Shown: positions 14,875 through 23,757, counted from the first letter of the stretch. The stretch is DNA of 31,537 nt from Ruminococcus sp. UBA7477 (GCA_002479715.1 DLOT01000025.1:975-32511); one strand, 5' to 3'. Notes: generated by a model from the letters alone, not told the origin. Numbers and translations: made by a program.

Positions 14875-16197
14875 TTATCTTACTCTCCTGAGCTTGGCGA
14901 TGAAAAAGCCGTCGCTTCCGAACATATCGGGGGTCAGCGTAACAAACGGTTTGTTCATTCCCGCTATCCGCTCCGAAACGTTCACAGGCTCAAAGCAGCC
15001 GTTTCCCTTCAAAAAGCTCTCAACGACGCGCTCGTTTTCCGCCCTCGAAACCGTACAAGTCGAGTAAACCAACAATCCGCCGACGGCAACATAGCCTGCG
15101 GAGGCGGTCAGGATCTGGAGCTGTATCTCAGGAAGTCCGCTGAGATCTGCCGGATCTTTGTACTTTATTTCGGGCTTCCGTCTTATGACCCCAAGCCCGG
15201 AGCAAGGAACGTCGCACAGAACTCTGTCTGCTGCTTTGATATTCGGGTTAACGGCCTTTGCGTCATTTGCGAAAGCGGTTATGTTTCTCAGACCCAGACG
15301 CTCAGCCCCGTTTCTTATCAGTGAAACTCTCTTTTCATGCAGATCCAAAGAGAAGATCTGTCCCCTGCCGCCCATGATCTCGGCACAGGTAAAGCTTTTT
15401 CCTCCCGGAGCAGCGCAGACATCTATCAAAGTATTCACACAGCTAAGCTCAAGCGCTTCACAGCAAAGCTGCGAAGCCAGATCCTGAACGTGGAAAAGCC
15501 CCTCCGCAAAGGCTTTGGAATACTCTATTGCTCCGCCCGAGAGCAGATTGACGGCGTTTTCGGCAATACTGCTTTTCTCGGCATCAATACCCTCAGCGGA
15601 GAGCTTTTCAATAAGCTCTTCACGAGCGCATCTCAGCGTATTGACCCGAAGCGTCACGGGAGGCTTTCCAAGTGAGCTTTCCAAAAGCGACATAGTCTGC
15701 TGCTCGGAATACTCATCCAGCCACTTTTCAACAAGCCATCTCGGACAGGAATATTTTATTGATAAGGTATCGGCATAGTCTTTACCTTCCGGGATCGCTT
15801 TACCGCTTCTGAGCAACGAACGAAGAACGGCGTTGACAAGTCCCGCAGCAGATCTCGCTCTGCATACACTTTTAACAAGCTTCACCGATTCGTTTACAGC
15901 CGCGCTGTCCGGCACAGAATCCATAAACAAAAGCTGATAGACCCCGAGCTGCAAGACACAGCGTATGTCCTCGTCCAGTCCTAAAGCCGGTCTTTTCAAA
16001 CATCCCTCGATGATCCTGTCAATGGTCACAAGCCTTTCAAGCGTGCCGTAGCTAAGCGCGGCAGCAAAACGCCTGTCGGCAGAAGAAAGCCCGCTTTTTT
16101 CGATCGCACTGTCAAACGCCAGATTTGAAAACGCTCCGTTGACCCGGCAATTATACAGTAAACGAAAAGCAAGCTCGCGCGCTGTCTGTTTTTTCAC
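14875..16197 (-). CDS. rsmB: 16S rRNA cytosine-967 C5 methyltransferase
   Basis: SAM-dependent RNA m5C methyltransferase (Sun/Fmu) of 440 residues. The N-terminal NusB-like RNA-binding domain (about 1-140) begins with TARELAFRLLYNC. The Rossmann methyltransferase domain carries the SAM motif CAAPGGKSFTCAE, the motif IV CDVPCSGLG cysteine and the catalytic motif VI YSTCTVSRAENE. It begins five bases after the metalloprotease gene ends and is the upstream partner of rlmN. The domain layout and length match RsmB rather than the shorter RsmF family. Confidence 0.95.
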   Translation of the reverse strand: MKKQTARELAFRLLYNCRVNGAFSNLAFDSAIEKSGLSSADRRFAAALSYGTLERLVTIDRIIEGCLKRPALGLDEDIRCVLQLGVYQLLFMDSVPDSAAVNESVKLVKSVCRARSAAGLVNAVLRSLLRSGKAIPEGKDYADTLSIKYSCPRWLVEKWLDEYSEQQTMSLLESSLGKPPVTLRVNTLRCAREELIEKLSAEGIDAEKSSIAENAVNLLSGGAIEYSKAFAEGLFHVQDLASQLCCEALELSCVNTLIDVCAAPGGKSFTCAEIMGGRGQIFSLDLHEKRVSLIRNGAERLGLRNITAFANDAKAVNPNIKAADRVLCDVPCSGLGVIRRKPEIKYKDPADLSGLPEIQLQILTASAGYVAVGGLLVYSTCTVSRAENERVVESFLKGNGCFEPVNVSERIAGMNKPFVTLTPDMFGSDGFFIAKLRRVR

Positions 16198-16202
16198 GGC
16201 GT

Positions 16203-16934
16203 CTACCGTTTACGGTTGCTTCTGCCCATAACGATTATAAACAGTCTGAGCAGTGTCGCCAGAGATGACGCAAGTGCCGCAACATATGTCATTGCCGCAG
16301 CCTTGAGAACCCTCTTTGATCCGGCGATCTCGTCGGCATAAAGAATATCGTAGCTCTCAAGAGTCTTTAGGGCTCGCGAGCTAGCGTTAAATTCAACAGG
16401 AAGCGTTATAAACTGAAAGAAAGCAACAAGGGCATAAAGCGCAACGCCGATAAGCGCGATCTTTATACCGGTTTCATTTGATGCCCCCCTGGAAGCTCCC
16501 GCAATTATAAGACCTATCATGACAAAGATTGTCGAGAAGCGCGCTCCGAAGTTTGTTATCGGTACAATAGCCGAACGGATCTTAATGGGCGTATAGCCTT
16601 CGGCGTGCTGAACGGCATGACCGCACTCATGAGCCGCAACACCGATAGCTGCCACAGAGGAGCTGTTATAAACACTGTCCGAAAGATAGACCGTGTTGTC
16701 GCCGGGATTGAAGTTATCGGTCAGATTACCTGATATCCTTTCGACCGAAACGTTGTAAAGACCGTTCTGATCGAGGATCATTCTTGCCACCTGCGAAGCA
16801 GTATAGCCCTTGCGGCAAAAATAGGTCGAATACTCCTCAAAAGTTGATTTGACCTTGCTCTGCGCATAAAGCGCATAAATAAGCGCGGGAATAACCAGTA
16901 GTATTGTCCAGTCATACCATAACCCGAAAAACAT
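16203..16934 (-). CDS. YugP-type membrane zinc metallopeptidase
   Basis: Predicted integral-membrane neutral zinc peptidase (Zn_peptidase_2 family), 243 residues. A hydrophobic N-terminal segment (about 5-27) is followed by a soluble region. The HECGH zinc motif is at about 105-109 when counted from the upstream ATG, within VAAHECGHAVQHAEGY, with later hydrophobic helices near 125-150, 160-185 and 215-240. Substrates of this family are not established. I start at the ATG at 16934, because AAAGG directly abuts the upstream ATG at 16943 and is correctly spaced nine bases before 16934. It sits between fmt and rsmB, an insertion relative to the Bacillus order. Confidence 0.9.
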   Translation of the reverse strand: MFFGLWYDWTILLVIPALIYALYAQSKVKSTFEEYSTYFCRKGYTASQVARMILDQNGLYNVSVERISGNLTDNFNPGDNTVYLSDSVYNSSSVAAIGVAAHECGHAVQHAEGYTPIKIRSAIVPITNFGARFSTIFVMIGLIIAGASRGASNETGIKIALIGVALYALVAFFQFITLPVEFNASSRALKTLESYDILYADEIAGSKRVLKAAAMTYVAALASSLATLLRLFIIVMGRSNRKR

Positions 16935-16964
16935 AATCTGCATCCTTTCTCGGCATAATGCCTG

Positions 16965-17891
16965 TTACCCTATAATCTCGCCTTTTTTCAGCGGTTTTCC
17001 TCTCAAATAATCGGCAGAGCTCATTCTTCTGCCGCCTTCTACTTGAACGACCGTCAGCTTAACGCTTCCCTTTCCGCAGGCAACGGTCAAGCTTTTTTCG
17101 TCGATGACCTCTCCAGCCTTGCCGCAGATACTGTCCTTCTCGACAAGCTCTGATTTATATACCTTTACCCTCTTGCCGCCGATCATCGTAACGGCGCACG
17201 GCCAATCCGAAAGTCCGCAGATATGCTTGTTGACCCAAAAAGCATCCTTTGAAAAGTCGATCAGACACATATCCTTTGAAAGCATCCCGGCGTAGCTCGA
17301 CTTGCTTTCGTCCTGTTTTTTCGGAGCAATGCTTTCGATATTTTCAAGTGTTTCGATCAGAAGCTCAGCGCCGATCTTGGCCAGCCTGTCAAAAAGCTCC
17401 GCAGAGGTTTCGTTTATCCCGATGGGGGTTTTTGCCTGAAGCAGTATATCGCCCGTGTCAAGCCCCTCTGCCATCTGCATAGTTGTAACGCCCGAAAACT
17501 CATCGCCGTTCAAAACGCTTTGCTGGATAGGAGCAGCACCCCTATACTTTGGCAGCAGCGATCCGTGAACGTTGATACATCCGTATTTTGCCGACTGCAA
17601 AACTTCCTTTGGCAAGATCTTTCCGTATGCCGCAACGACTATAACATCGGGACTGTACTTTTTGATGATCTCAACAGCCTTGGCAGGTTCCTTTTTAAGG
17701 CTCGCCGGCTGGTAAACAGGCGTCCGTTTTTCTTCTGCCAACACCTTTACAGGAGGAGGCATGAGCTTATAGCCTCTGCCCTTTGGCTTGTCCGGCTGGG
17801 TGAATACCGCTACGACATCATATCCGTTATCATAAAGAGCTTTAAGCGTCGGCACGGCAAAATCGGGAGTTCCCATAAATATAACTTTCAT
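16965..17891 (-). CDS. fmt: Methionyl-tRNA formyltransferase
   Basis: Formylates initiator Met-tRNA using 10-formyl-tetrahydrofolate, enabling bacterial initiation. It has 308 residues. The formyltransferase domain starts MKVIFMGTPDFAVPTL and contains NVHGSLLPKYRGAAPIQQ, with the Asn and His of the active site, plus the later Asp within EGLDTGDIL. The C-terminal tRNA-binding beta-barrel begins near residue 205. The site AGGAAAGG precedes the ATG. It follows def by 33 bases, the usual def-fmt pair whose products add and then remove the same formyl group. Confidence 0.97.
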   Translation of the reverse strand: MKVIFMGTPDFAVPTLKALYDNGYDVVAVFTQPDKPKGRGYKLMPPPVKVLAEEKRTPVYQPASLKKEPAKAVEIIKKYSPDVIVVAAYGKILPKEVLQSAKYGCINVHGSLLPKYRGAAPIQQSVLNGDEFSGVTTMQMAEGLDTGDILLQAKTPIGINETSAELFDRLAKIGAELLIETLENIESIAPKKQDESKSSYAGMLSKDMCLIDFSKDAFWVNKHICGLSDWPCAVTMIGGKRVKVYKSELVEKDSICGKAGEVIDEKSLTVACGKGSVKLTVVQVEGGRRMSSADYLRGKPLKKGEIIG

Positions 17892-17924
17892 TTACAGCCT
17901 TTCCTACTTGTCTATTCTATGCAG

Positions 17925-18377
17925 TCAGTTCTCAACGTATTCTTCTATCAGATCTACAAAAAGCTTACCGTCAAGGTGATCGACCTCATGACAAACAGCT
18001 CTTGCAAAAAGCCCCTCGACGTCCTTCTCATACCACATCCCGTTTCTGTTCTGTGCTTTGAATCTGACCTTCATCGGACGGGTCACATATCCCCACTCAT
18101 TAGGGCAGGACAGACACCCTTCGACATCTCTCTGGCTTCCGGACGTTTCAAGTATCTCGGGGTTTATCAGTTCATAGTAGCCCTCGCCGGCATCAATAAC
18201 GCAAAGTCTTTTGAGAAAGCCCACCTGCGGAGCTGCAAGTCCGACGCCGTTAGCCGCGGAAAGCGTTTCGTGCATATCGTCAAGGAGCTTGCAAAGCTTG
18301 GCATCGAAAACATCGACCCTTTTGCAGATCTTGTGAAGTATAGGCTCCGACTTGTTGAATATAACTCTTTTGGCCAT
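17925..18377 (-). CDS. def: Peptide deformylase
   Basis: Removes the formyl group from nascent peptides. All three signature motifs are present: GVGLAAPQVG near residues 43-52, EGCLSCP near 86-92 (metal-ligand Cys) and HEVDHLDG near 130-137 (two metal-ligand His and the catalytic Glu). It is about 150 residues, typical for a short Firmicute enzyme. The ATG at 18377 is selected because AGGGAGG lies eight bases ahead. An upstream in-frame ATG at 18413 would add 12 residues that overlap nothing recognisable and lacks its own site. It lies 22 bases after priA and is followed by fmt. Confidence 0.96.
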   Translation of the reverse strand: MAKRVIFNKSEPILHKICKRVDVFDAKLCKLLDDMHETLSAANGVGLAAPQVGFLKRLCVIDAGEGYYELINPEILETSGSQRDVEGCLSCPNEWGYVTRPMKVRFKAQNRNGMWYEKDVEGLFARAVCHEVDHLDGKLFVDLIEEYVEN

Positions 18378-18399
18378 ATTTTGTTCCTCCCTGGATTTT

Positions 18400-20862
18400 C
18401 TAATATATATCACCGTTCATATCCGCGAAAACACGAACGTTCCTGAAATCCTTATTCTTTCCGAATGATATCAGAGCGTCTGAAATTATCTTTCGTGTAG
18501 GACGGTTGTTTTTCACTTTCAGTATCAGTCTGTAGCGGTATTTATTGCTCACTCTGCCCACACTGTACGGCGACGGGCCGAGGATATACAGCGGCAGTTT
18601 AATCGCGCTTTCGGATCTTATCCTTTCAAGCTCCCTCGCAAAATGCACGGCCGCCTCGCGCGCCTTGTCCTCAAAAATACAAACAAAGCTTATCAGCGCA
18701 AGATCGCAGAACGGCGGATAGATAAGCGCTCTGCGAAAGCTTATTTCCTGCTCGTAAAAGCCCTTGTAATCCTGCCGCGCGCCAAACTCTATAACATAGT
18801 TGTCCGGGCTGGAGGTCTGCAAGACCGCAAGACCCTTTTTATCGCCGCGTCCTCCTCTTCCGACTACCTGAGTTATCAGGGAAAAGGTCCTTTCCGAACT
18901 GCGGAAGTCGCCCATGTATAACAGCTTGTCTATTGAAAGAACGCCCACAAGCGTAACGTTCGGGAAGTCGATACCCTTGGCGATCATCTGCGTTCCCAGC
19001 ATTATATCATACTTTCCGTTTGCGAAATCCTCAAAGCTTTTTTCATACGCAAATCTTGAGGAAGCCGTATCGGCATCCATACGCAAAAGCCTTGCACCCG
19101 GAAAAAGCTGTTCGACGGTATCCTCAACGCGCTGTGTTCCGCTGCCGGAATACGAAAAATCCGTGCAGCCGCACTCACATACAGCGTCAGCGTCGCTTCT
19201 CGAATATCCGCAGTAATGACACATCAGCCGCCCGTTTGCCTTATGATAGGTCAGCGGGATGCTGCAATTCGGACATTGCAAAGCCGTCCGGCAGCTTCTG
19301 CAAGTCAGATGCGAGCTGAAACCACGCCTGTTTAGCAGCAGTATTATCTGCTCGCCACGCTTCAGTGTATCTGACATCTGCTCTACAAGCTGAGGACTGA
19401 AAAGTCCGTCACATCCCTGCTCTCTTTCAAGCTCCATATCAACTGTCACAACATCGGGAAGCTTCGCACCCGAATACCTGCCGTGCAGCTCAAAGAAGTG
19501 AAATCTGCCCGTTTGGGCATAGTAATAGCTTTCCAAAGACGGTGTTGCCGAAGCCAGAAGCAGCACACAATTATTATAGCCGCAGCGTGTTATTGCAACA
19601 TCTCTCGCGTGATATCTCGGTGAGGATTCTGACTTATAGCTGTGCTCACCCTCCTCGTCCATAATGATCAGACCTATATTTTGAAGCGGTGCAAAGACCG
19701 CGCTTCTGGTCCCGATCGCAATTTTCGCTTTTCCGCTTTTAAGACGCTTAAATTCGTCCACTCTCTGGCCCAATGACAGATTAGAGTGTATGACCGCAAC
19801 CGTATCTCCGAAAAAAGAGCGGAATTTACCTACAGTCTGCGGTGTCAGTGATATCTCGGGAATAAGCAGGATCGAGGTCCTGCCGCTTTTCAGTGTATGC
19901 TCGATAAGCTTGATGAAAACCGAGGTCTTACCACTGCCCGTTACTCCGTAGAGCAGCGCGCCGGCCGGCTTTTTTGCGTCAACGAGCTTTGTGATCCCGT
20001 CGTATGCCTTTTGCTGCTCGCTATTCAGCTTTATACTTTCCGGGCTGAGGCTTTCGTCGATATGCACCCTTACTTCTCTCAGAGTTTCATACTCATACTC
20101 CAAAACCGCCCCGCTTTTCACAAGGTTATTGAGTATCGTTCTGGTCACTCCGGTAGCATAGCATATCTCCTTGACAGAGGCTGACGAGTTCTCATTGAGA
20201 AATTCGATCGCCTTGCGCTGCTTTGGGGTAAGCTTAAACGCAGAGCTGTCCTCAAGAAAATCGGGAGAAAGCGAGAGCATTTTTACGGTTTCGTCGCCGA
20301 CTCTTCTCTTAACATCATCGCGGCGCTCTATAACGCCCTTGTCTATAAGGCTTTCAACGATCTTTTTCTTGCCCGGATTGCCGCTGTAGTCAAGAAGGCT
20401 GTCGATCTCCTTGGCGGAAACCGCCTGCTTTAAAAAGCCGAGAAGCGACTGTTCGTCCTCATCAAGCTCGCAATCTATCTCCATATTTGCAAGAGAATAC
20501 TTTTGCGAAAAGCTGAATGAGAAACCTGTGGGAACAATGGTCCTGTAAGCATCGAAATAAGTGCAGAAGGTGTTTTCCTTCAGCCATGCTATCAGCCTCA
20601 GCTGCTCGTCGGAGATAAGAGGCTGCTCCTCCAGCAGCTTATAGATCGGCTTCATTTTCGGATCGGTATCCTGCCTTGCGCTGAGCTTGGCGACAAATCC
20701 GATCCTTTTGACATTTCCTTTTCCGAAAGGAACAAGCACCCTCGCGCCGATCCTGATATGCTCGCGCATATTATGCGGAACGCTGTAGCTGTATGTGCTG
20801 TCGAAGTGATATGCTGTACAGCTTACCGCAACCTCGGCGGCAAGATAAGCTTCCGACGGCAT
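18400..20862 (-). CDS. priA: Primosomal replication-restart helicase PriA
   Basis: A 3'-5' superfamily-2 helicase of 820 residues that reloads the replisome at stalled forks. An N-terminal DNA-binding domain precedes a winged-helix region. The helicase core has Walker A GVTGSGKTSVF and the motif II region IIMDEEGEHSYKSE. Two zinc sites lie in CRSCRTALQCPNC and CHYCGYSRSDADAVCECGC, followed by GTQMIAKGIDFPNV. Motif II reads DEEG where most PriA proteins have DEEH, so the fourth residue is Gly. Start site AAGGAGGAGG. It lies 25 bases after rpoZ; coaBC, present between these genes in Bacillus, is absent here. Confidence 0.95.
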   Translation of the reverse strand: MPSEAYLAAEVAVSCTAYHFDSTYSYSVPHNMREHIRIGARVLVPFGKGNVKRIGFVAKLSARQDTDPKMKPIYKLLEEQPLISDEQLRLIAWLKENTFCTYFDAYRTIVPTGFSFSFSQKYSLANMEIDCELDEDEQSLLGFLKQAVSAKEIDSLLDYSGNPGKKKIVESLIDKGVIERRDDVKRRVGDETVKMLSLSPDFLEDSSAFKLTPKQRKAIEFLNENSSASVKEICYATGVTRTILNNLVKSGAVLEYEYETLREVRVHIDESLSPESIKLNSEQQKAYDGITKLVDAKKPAGALLYGVTGSGKTSVFIKLIEHTLKSGRTSILLIPEISLTPQTVGKFRSFFGDTVAVIHSNLSLGQRVDEFKRLKSGKAKIAIGTRSAVFAPLQNIGLIIMDEEGEHSYKSESSPRYHARDVAITRCGYNNCVLLLASATPSLESYYYAQTGRFHFFELHGRYSGAKLPDVVTVDMELEREQGCDGLFSPQLVEQMSDTLKRGEQIILLLNRRGFSSHLTCRSCRTALQCPNCSIPLTYHKANGRLMCHYCGYSRSDADAVCECGCTDFSYSGSGTQRVEDTVEQLFPGARLLRMDADTASSRFAYEKSFEDFANGKYDIMLGTQMIAKGIDFPNVTLVGVLSIDKLLYMGDFRSSERTFSLITQVVGRGGRGDKKGLAVLQTSSPDNYVIEFGARQDYKGFYEQEISFRRALIYPPFCDLALISFVCIFEDKAREAAVHFARELERIRSESAIKLPLYILGPSPYSVGRVSNKYRYRLILKVKNNRPTRKIISDALISFGKNKDFRNVRVFADMNGDIY

Positions 20863-20887
20863 TTCGATGCCTCCTCCTTAAATGCTG

Positions 20888-21082
20888 TCACTTCTTTTCG
20901 CAGATCTTGAACTCGCCGTTTGCAAGCTCCTCAACTGCCATCTGAACAGCTCTTTTCTCCAAATGAGTCTTATTCTCATAAGCGTCATCGGTGATTTTTC
21001 TTGCTCTCTTGGCAACTGCGATCACCAGCGAATAGGGGCTTTCTCCGTTTTTCAAAAGCTGTGTTGCTGCAGGTCTAAGCAT
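20888..21082 (-). CDS. rpoZ: RNA polymerase omega subunit
   Basis: A small accessory subunit that wraps the beta-prime C-terminus. The 64-residue protein starts MLRPAATQLL and contains the diagnostic SPYSLVIAVAKRARKI segment and an ELANGEFKI tail. The ATG at 21082 follows AGGAGGTG by seven bases. The TTG two codons upstream is not needed. The start lies inside the last codons of gmk, overlapping by eight bases, which suggests translational coupling. The gmk-rpoZ order is conserved in Firmicutes. Confidence 0.95.
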   Translation of the reverse strand: MLRPAATQLLKNGESPYSLVIAVAKRARKITDDAYENKTHLEKRAVQMAVEELANGEFKICEKK

Positions 21083-21689
21083 TTTCAAACACCTCCTTTA
21101 CAAGCTCATCGGCATGGCATCTCAGTCTTGCCGCTTCGCATACCGCACTGAAATCGGCTACCGCCTTTTCCAATCCATCGTTTATTACAATATAGTCGTA
21201 CTTTTCGGCAAGAGGGATCTCCCTCTTTGCCTGATCCATACGCTTCTCTATTGACTCTTTTGTTTCGGTGCCACGCTTTTCGAGCCGTCTGCGAAGCTCC
21301 TTCAGCGACGGCGGCATAAGAAATATCAGTGCCGCTTCCGGAAAGACTTTCTTGACATTGAAAGCTCCCTGAGTTTCGATTTCCAGAACAACGTCCTTTC
21401 CGGCATTCAGATTTTCAAATACGGGGGCGCTTGGGGTCCCGTAGTAGTTATCGCAGTAACCCGCGTATTCAAGAAAAGCATTGTCTGCTATCATCTTTTC
21501 AAACTGCTCATTTGTGATAAAGTTATAAGTAACGCCGGGAGTATCCTCATCCCTCGGGGCGCGTGTCGTAGACGAAACAGAATAAAAGACCTTATCGTCA
21601 TCATTGAAAACACGCTTCAGGATAGTTCCCTTTCCGCCGCCGGAGGGTGCTGAAACAACGAACAGCGTGCCCTTTTTAAAGTTCTTCAT
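21075..21689 (-). CDS. gmk: Guanylate kinase
   Basis: Phosphorylates GMP to GDP with ATP, a point of ppGpp control in Firmicutes. It has 204 residues with the P-loop SAPSGGGKGTIL near residues 14-25, the GMP-binding segment SVSSTTRAPRDEDTPGV with conserved Ser and Arg, and the lid region REIPLAEKYDYIVIND. The gene overlaps remA by four bases and rpoZ by eight. Identity is secure from motifs and neighbours. Confidence 0.97.
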   Translation of the reverse strand: MKNFKKGTLFVVSAPSGGGKGTILKRVFNDDDKVFYSVSSTTRAPRDEDTPGVTYNFITNEQFEKMIADNAFLEYAGYCDNYYGTPSAPVFENLNAGKDVVLEIETQGAFNVKKVFPEAALIFLMPPSLKELRRRLEKRGTETKESIEKRMDQAKREIPLAEKYDYIVINDGLEKAVADFSAVCEAARLRCHADELVKEVFENA

Positions 21690-21949
21690 ATGATCTGCCC
21701 TTTCTGTTCCTTTTCTTCGCCGCTTTCAAAATGGCCTCCTATGGCCTGCGGAGTTATTGCCGAAAGAATAATGTGGTCGCTGTCGGTTATGACAACGGCT
21801 CGGGTCTTTCTGCCGTAGGTCGCATCTATCAGCAGTCCCCTGTCCCTGGCCTCGGAAATCAGCCTCTTTATCGGTGCCGAATCGGGACTGATGACCGCAA
21901 CTATCCTCTGAGAGGAAACCATATTCCCGTAGCCTATACTTATCAGCAT
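21686..21949 (-). CDS. remA: RemA-family DNA-binding regulator
   Basis: An 87-residue protein of the RemA family (DUF370), which in Bacillus subtilis forms oligomeric rings and activates extracellular-matrix and osmoprotection genes. The sequence starts MLISIGYGNMVSSQRIVAVI and includes the family-typical SPDSAPIKRLI and DATYGRKTRAVVI. The acidic/Gln-rich C-terminal tail is variable. The order yicC-remA-gmk-rpoZ is the same as in Bacillus. It starts nine bases after yicC. Whether it controls matrix genes in this organism is unknown. Confidence 0.93.
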   Translation of the reverse strand: MLISIGYGNMVSSQRIVAVISPDSAPIKRLISEARDRGLLIDATYGRKTRAVVITDSDHIILSAITPQAIGGHFESGEEKEQKGQII

Positions 21950-21958
21950 GACCTCACC

Positions 21959-22837
21959 CTATTCTACGTTCTGGATCTGCTCTCTGATTTTCTCGACCTC
22001 GTTTTTCAGCGAAACGACTATCTTTGTTATCTCAACATCCTGACACTTTGAGCCGATAGTGTTTACCTCACGATTAAGCTCCTGTGTGAGAAAATCTAGC
22101 TGCTTGCCAACCGCTGTGTCACTTTCCATAAGCTTTCTGTACTGAGCAATGTGACTGCGCAGTCTTACCGTTTCCTCGTCAACGGCGATCTTATCACTGA
22201 ATATCGCAGCCTCTGTCAGCACTCTGGCGTCATCTATATTCCTGTCGCCGACGATCTCTTTGATTTTTGCGGTCAGCCTTTCAACATATGCCTTTGTCGT
22301 TTCCGGGGACTTTTGTTCTATTACCCCGACAGCCTCTTCTATCTTATCGAGCCTCGAGAGAATGTCCTCACGCAGCTTATTTCCCTCAGTTTCCCTTGAC
22401 TCAACAAACTTTTCGAGAGCCGCCGAAGCCACCCCGGCTATCTGTTCCCAGACCATCTCCTCGTCTTCAACGGTTTTCTTTACGGTGAAAACGTCGTTAA
22501 GACGCATTATCGAGCTTAAAGACAGATCGTCTTTCAGCGAAAGCTTCTCCGAAACAGCTCTGAGCGCGTCGACATACTGCTTGGCAAGCGCTTCATTTAT
22601 CTCGATCTCGGCATCAACGCCTGTCTGATTAAAAACCGAAACCGAGACTTCTACTTTTCCGCGGTTGATCTTTCCCGCAAGCATATTTTTCAGCCTGCTC
22701 TCAATATATCCGAAAGCTCTCGGATACTTTGCCGAAAACTCGTAAAACCGCGAGTTTACCGACTTTATTTCAACAATTATCTCTTTTGTTTCAAACATCA
22801 CGCGCTCTCTGCCGAAGCCTGTCATACTTCTTATCAT
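21959..22837 (-). CDS. YicC/YloC-family endoribonuclease
   Basis: A 292-residue protein of the YicC/YloC family, which includes demonstrated endoribonucleases involved in small-RNA and mRNA decay. It begins MIRSMTGFGRERV, the family's N-terminal signature, and ends with LNREVNTIGSKCQDVEIT and KNEVEKIREQIQNVE, the conserved C-terminal block. The middle is helical and charged with coiled-coil character. The start follows AAGGAGG. It is the first gene of the 13-kb leftward housekeeping cluster, with its own promoter at 22869-22898. Confidence 0.93.
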   Translation of the reverse strand: MIRSMTGFGRERVMFETKEIIVEIKSVNSRFYEFSAKYPRAFGYIESRLKNMLAGKINRGKVEVSVSVFNQTGVDAEIEINEALAKQYVDALRAVSEKLSLKDDLSLSSIMRLNDVFTVKKTVEDEEMVWEQIAGVASAALEKFVESRETEGNKLREDILSRLDKIEEAVGVIEQKSPETTKAYVERLTAKIKEIVGDRNIDDARVLTEAAIFSDKIAVDEETVRLRSHIAQYRKLMESDTAVGKQLDFLTQELNREVNTIGSKCQDVEITKIVVSLKNEVEKIREQIQNVE

Positions 22838-22868
22838 AAGAAAGCCTCCTTAATACGTCTTGAAGTAT

Positions 22869-22898
22869 AATATACCATTTTTCCGCGCCGCACTGCAA
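22869..22898 (-). promoter_or_regulatory. Sigma-A promoter for the yicC-rsgA cluster
   Basis: On the minus strand TTGCAG (22893-22898) and TATATT (22869-22874) are separated by 18 bases, with an extended TGG immediately before the -10. It lies about 30 bases upstream of the yicC ATG. It is the only convincing promoter upstream of this 13-kb run, though internal promoters cannot be excluded. Confidence 0.7.
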
Positions 22899-22932
22899 CA
22901 CTTTGTGAACATAAATTCACACAAATTTTACA

Positions 22933-23577
22933 CTAAATTAATTTTTCAACGAGGGATGCATTATCACAGATGCCCACATACGGATTCTCGCAGAACTTTT
23001 CTCTGCTTGTAGAGCCTGTAAGCACGCCGCAGAAGTCAACTCCTGCGTTAAGAGCCGATTGTGAGTCTATAAAATTATCTCCGACATAAAGCGACTCAGA
23101 TCTTTTGACGCCCAGCCTTTCGATGCCGGTAAGAATGCCCTCGGGGTTTGGCTTAGGCTGCAAAACATCATCAAGCCCGATGATAAGATCGACCGGCTTT
23201 TTCCCCAGCTGCATCTCAAACGTTTCCTCTATCCGGAAGCGGAGCTTACTTGAAATAACAGCAGTAAGAACTCCCCTTTTGCGAAGACTTTCAAGCATAT
23301 CGGGAACGCCCTCATAGAAGTGCGAGCCCCTCGACATGATCTTATTCGCATACTTAACATAATCGTCACGCATCTGCTCCCTGTCGCGGCAGGGCTTTCC
23401 GCCGGTCGCAAGGATATCAATGGTGTCGGTAAGCGGCAGACCGATTAGATTGAAAACCGCTGTTCGTTCGGGCAGAGGATAACCATATTTTTCAAGAACA
23501 TACAGATAACAATCAATGATCGGGTCAGCCGAATTGACCAGTGTAAGATCAAAATCGAATAATACCGCTTTATTCAT
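22933..23577 (-). CDS. HAD-family hydrolase, phosphatase subfamily IA
   Basis: A 214-residue haloacid-dehalogenase hydrolase. Motif I FDFDLTLVNS lies near residues 7-16, motif II is AVISSKL near 115, the motif III lysine lies in QPKPNPEGI, and motif IV is YVGDNFIDSQSA. The second motif-I Asp is followed by Leu instead of the common Gly (DLT not DGT), an accepted variation. It resembles pyrophosphatase PpaX/Gph-type enzymes, but the substrate is not deducible. The start has a GGAAGGGAAAT site and a strong promoter at 23625-23653. It is transcribed alone toward the yicC promoter region and diverges from the CotH lipoprotein gene. Confidence 0.88.
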   Translation of the reverse strand: MNKAVLFDFDLTLVNSADPIIDCYLYVLEKYGYPLPERTAVFNLIGLPLTDTIDILATGGKPCRDREQMRDDYVKYANKIMSRGSHFYEGVPDMLESLRKRGVLTAVISSKLRFRIEETFEMQLGKKPVDLIIGLDDVLQPKPNPEGILTGIERLGVKRSESLYVGDNFIDSQSALNAGVDFCGVLTGSTSREKFCENPYVGICDNASLVEKLI

Positions 23578-23624
23578 AATTATTTCCCTTCCGATAAAAG
23601 CATATCAAAATACATATCATTTTA

Positions 23625-23653
23625 ATTATACCATATATCGCGCATAATTGCAA
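23625..23653 (-). promoter_or_regulatory. Extended -10 sigma-A promoter for HAD gene
   Basis: On the minus strand TTGCAA (23648-23653), a 17-base spacer and TATAAT (23625-23630), preceded by TGG. This near-consensus promoter lies about 48 bases upstream of the HAD-hydrolase ATG. Confidence 0.83.
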
Positions 23654-23728
23654 TACACCTAAAGCCCGCTGCTCTTTGTGACAAAAAAGCAAAAAATATT
23701 ACAAATAAATAACAGATCTCATTTGCTC

Positions 23729-23757
23729 TTGAAAAATGCTTGCGCGTGTGTTAGTAT
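23729..23757 (+). promoter_or_regulatory. Extended -10 sigma-A promoter for CotH lipoprotein
   Basis: TTGAAA (23729-23734), a 17-base spacer and TAGTAT (23752-23757), with TG at 23749-23750. It lies 33 bases before the ATG, whose ribosome site is GGGGGA at 23779-23784. It faces away from the HAD promoter at 23625-23653; the region between them is AT-rich with no further recognisable site. Confidence 0.72.

Noticed and set aside
17520..18446. 308-codon plus-strand frame
   Set aside because: Antisense to fmt and def, both with full signature motifs.
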